DNA of 6,647 bases from an uncultured Burkholderiaceae bacterium (lineage in GTDB: Bacteria > Pseudomonadota > Gammaproteobacteria > Burkholderiales > Burkholderiaceae_C). The translations under genes were made by a program, and so were the position numbers. Location: assembly GCA_938022295.1 (NCBI GenBank), contig CALIDR010000021.1, positions 1-6,647 of the forward strand. The letters are read 5' to 3'. Shown here piece after piece: positions 5,012 to 6,647 of this stretch. The first letter of the stretch is position 1; every line of letters begins with the position of its first letter. The notes under the pieces are model-generated. The model did no database searches and was not told the origin of the DNA. It worked only from the letters and a program-made list of their open reading frames with translations.

Positions 5012-6647
5012 ATGTCCGCCGAAGCCGCCGGCGCCGCGACGCCCGAGTTCGACGCGCTGGTCGCCGCGGCGCTGCTCGCCGTCGACCCCGCCCGCCTCGG
5101 CGGCGCGGTGCTGCGCACGTCGCCCGGCCTCGCGCGCGACGAGTGGCTCGGCGCGCTGCGCGCCCTGTTGCCGGCCGACGCGCCGTGGCGCCGCGTGCCG
5201 CTCGGCATCGCCGACGACCGCCTGCTCGGCGGGCTCGACCTCGCTGCCACGCTCGCCGCCGGGCGCCCGGTGGCGCAGCGCGGCGTGCTCGCCGAAGCCG
5301 ACGGCGGCGTCGTCGTGCTGCCGATGGCCGAGCGGCTCGGCGCCGACACGGCGGCGCGGCTGGCCGCGGTGCTCGACCACGGCGAGGTCGGCGTGCACCG
5401 CGAGGGGCTGTCGCTGACGAAGCCGGCGCGGGTGGCGGTGATCGCGCTCGACGAAGGGCACGACGACGAGCGCACACCGGCGGCGCTGCGCGAGCGCCTC
5501 GCGTTCGCGCCGACGCCGGTCCGCCGCCCGCCCCGCGACGAGCCGCTGGCGCTGCCGTGGACGCGCGAGGACGTCGCGGCCGCGCGCGCGGCGCTGCCGG
5601 CGGTGCGCTGCGGCGACGACGTCGTGCAGGCACTGTGCGCGGCCGCGCTCGCGCTCGGCGTCGACTCGGTGCGCGCGCCGTTGCAGGCCGTGCGCGCCGC
5701 CCGCGCGGCCGCCGCGCTCGCCGGGCGCGACGAGGTCGAAGCCGACGATGCCGCGCTCGCCGCGCGGCTCGTGCTCGCACCGCGGGCGACGCGGCTGCCT
5801 TCGCCGCCCGAAGCCGAACCCGAGGCCGATCCCCCGCCGCCGCCCGAGCCGGCCGAGCCGCCGCCCGACCACGACGCCGACCGCCCGCGCGAACCCGAGG
5901 CGCTCGAGGACCGCGTGCTCGACGCCGCGAAGGCCGCGATCCCGCCCGGGCTGCTCGCCGCGCTGCTCGGCGGCGCGGCGCTGCGCCGCGGCGCCGGCGG
6001 CAAAGCGGGCACGCTGAAGAAGGGCGGCCGGCGCGGCCGGCCCGCCGGCGTGCGCCGCGGCGAGCCGCGCGCGGGCCTGCGGCTGAACCTGATCGCGACG
6101 CTGCGCACCGCCGCGCCATGGCAGCCGCTGCGCCGGCGCGAGGCGCACCCCCACGGCCCGCGGTCGGCGGCGGGCACGACGACGCGGCTGCACGTGCGGC
6201 GCGAGGACTTCCACGTCACCCGCTACCGCGAGCACACCGAGACGACGACGCTGTTCGTCGTCGACGCGTCGGGCTCGTCGGCGCTGCACCGCCTCGCCGA
6301 GGCGAAGGGCGCGGTCGAACTGCTGCTGGCCGACTGCTACGTGCGGCGCGACCGCGTGGCGGTGATCGGCTTTCGCGGCACCGGCGCCGACCTGCTGCTG
6401 CCGCCGACGCGCTCGCTCGTGCGGGCGAAGAAGAGCCTCGCCGGCCTGCCCGGCGGCGGCGGCACGCCGCTCGCGGCGGCGATCGACAGCGCCGCGGCGC
6501 TGGCCGACGCCGTGCGCCGCCAGGGCGCGACGCCGCTCGTCGTGCTGCTCACCGACGGGCGCGCCAACGTCGCGCGCGACGGCACGCCGGGGCGCGCGCA
6601 GGCGCAGGCCGACGCGCTGGCCGCGGCGAAGCGGCTGCGCGCCGCCG
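5012..6647 (+). CDS. bchD: Mg-chelatase subunit D (BchD), 3' end cut by the window
   Basis: The frame is open from ATG 5012 to the window end (545 residues, no stop). Since BchD proteins are about 560-600 residues, it is probably nearly complete. BchD is the platform subunit that assembles with the BchI hexamer and couples ATP hydrolysis to BchH. Residues about 1-255 form a degenerate AAA-like module: PLGIADDRLLGGLDL (63-77) and VHREGLSLTKPARV parallel BchI, but no Walker A is present and the Walker B position reads VVVLPMAERL. Residues about 263-293 are a Pro/Glu/Asp-rich linker, followed by a basic region with GRRGRPAGVRRGEP. A von Willebrand A domain follows with MIDAS motif DASGSS (D418, S420, S422), T485 in GGGGTPL and D515 in LLTDGRAN. 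The 17-bp gap after bchI has no clear Shine-Dalgarno sequence, so coupling to bchI is likely. Confidence 0.95.
   Translation, partial: MSAEAAGAATPEFDALVAAALLAVDPARLGGAVLRTSPGLARDEWLGALRALLPADAPWRRVPLGIADDRLLGGLDLAATLAAGRPVAQRGVLAEADGGVVVLPMAERLGADTAARLAAVLDHGEVGVHREGLSLTKPARVAVIALDEGHDDERTPAALRERLAFAPTPVRRPPRDEPLALPWTREDVAAARAALPAVRCGDDVVQALCAAALALGVDSVRAPLQAVRAARAAAALAGRDEVEADDAALAARLVLAPRATRLPSPPEAEPEADPPPPPEPAEPPPDHDADRPREPEALEDRVLDAAKAAIPPGLLAALLGGAALRRGAGGKAGTLKKGGRRGRPAGVRRGEPRAGLRLNLIATLRTAAPWQPLRRREAHPHGPRSAAGTTTRLHVRREDFHVTRYREHTETTTLFVVDASGSSALHRLAEAKGAVELLLADCYVRRDRVAVIGFRGTGADLLLPPTRSLVRAKKSLAGLPGGGGTPLAAAIDSAAALADAVRRQGATPLVVLLTDGRANVARDGTPGRAQAQADALAAAKRLRAA

Noticed and set aside
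5798..5890. GC-rich repeat-like tract of CCG/CCC codons
   Set aside because: It is in frame and encodes the Pro/acidic linker normal for BchD between the AAA-like and vWA domains, so it is not a mobile or CRISPR repeat.
3816..6119. Very long open frame on the minus strand (about 767 residues), with others at 4379-6289 and 4393-6219
   Set aside because: They lie opposite bchI and bchD, and their translations are Arg/Ala/Pro/Ser-rich with no domain. Long antisense frames are expected where third positions are nearly all G or C.
3966..6647. Cobalt chelatase (cobalamin) ChlI/ChlD-like pair instead of BchI/BchD
   Set aside because: These subunits resemble each other, but adjacency to bchG, a PucC-like gene and bchP makes Mg-chelatase for bacteriochlorophyll far more likely.

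Overview
The window is a stretch of a bacteriochlorophyll (photosynthesis) gene cluster. All genes are on the + strand and very tightly packed. In order they are: the 3' part of bacteriochlorophyll synthase (bchG), a PucC/Bch2-type MFS protein, geranylgeranyl reductase (bchP), a TspO/MBR tryptophan-rich membrane protein, a small unrecognised membrane protein, and the Mg-chelatase subunits bchI (complete) and bchD (cut by the right end). The DNA is strongly GC-rich and third codon positions are almost all G or C. Gene content fits a purple (proteobacterial) anoxygenic phototroph. The extreme GC and the gene order suggest a Burkholderiales-type betaproteobacterium (Rubrivivax-like), but that assignment is inference.

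Layout. In positions 1-3896, five genes follow one another with stop/start overlaps of one to three bases at every junction (TTGA, ATGA, ATGA, TGATG), as expected for one translationally coupled operon. A 69-bp gap (3897-3965) holds a perfect GC-rich hairpin and leads into bchI (3966-4994). bchD follows after 17 bp and is open to the window end. It has no stop codon inside the window, and its 545 visible residues already include most of the von Willebrand A domain.

How the genes work together. BchI (AAA+ ATPase) and BchD (AAA-like plus vWA platform) work with BchH, which is not in this window, to insert Mg2+ into protoporphyrin IX, the committed step of the pathway. BchG attaches the C20 isoprenoid tail to bacteriochlorophyllide at the other end of the pathway, and BchP reduces that tail from geranylgeranyl to phytyl. 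The PucC-like carrier is of a family tied to bacteriochlorophyll delivery and light-harvesting complex assembly. TspO is a membrane tetrapyrrole-binding regulator. The region therefore joins the first committed and last steps of bacteriochlorophyll a synthesis.

I found no clearly new system. The points most worth a second look are the conserved-looking small membrane ORF between tspO and bchI, a four-cysteine insertion in BchI, the hairpin over the ribosome-binding region of the TTG-initiated MFS gene, and the hairpin in the only sizeable gap.
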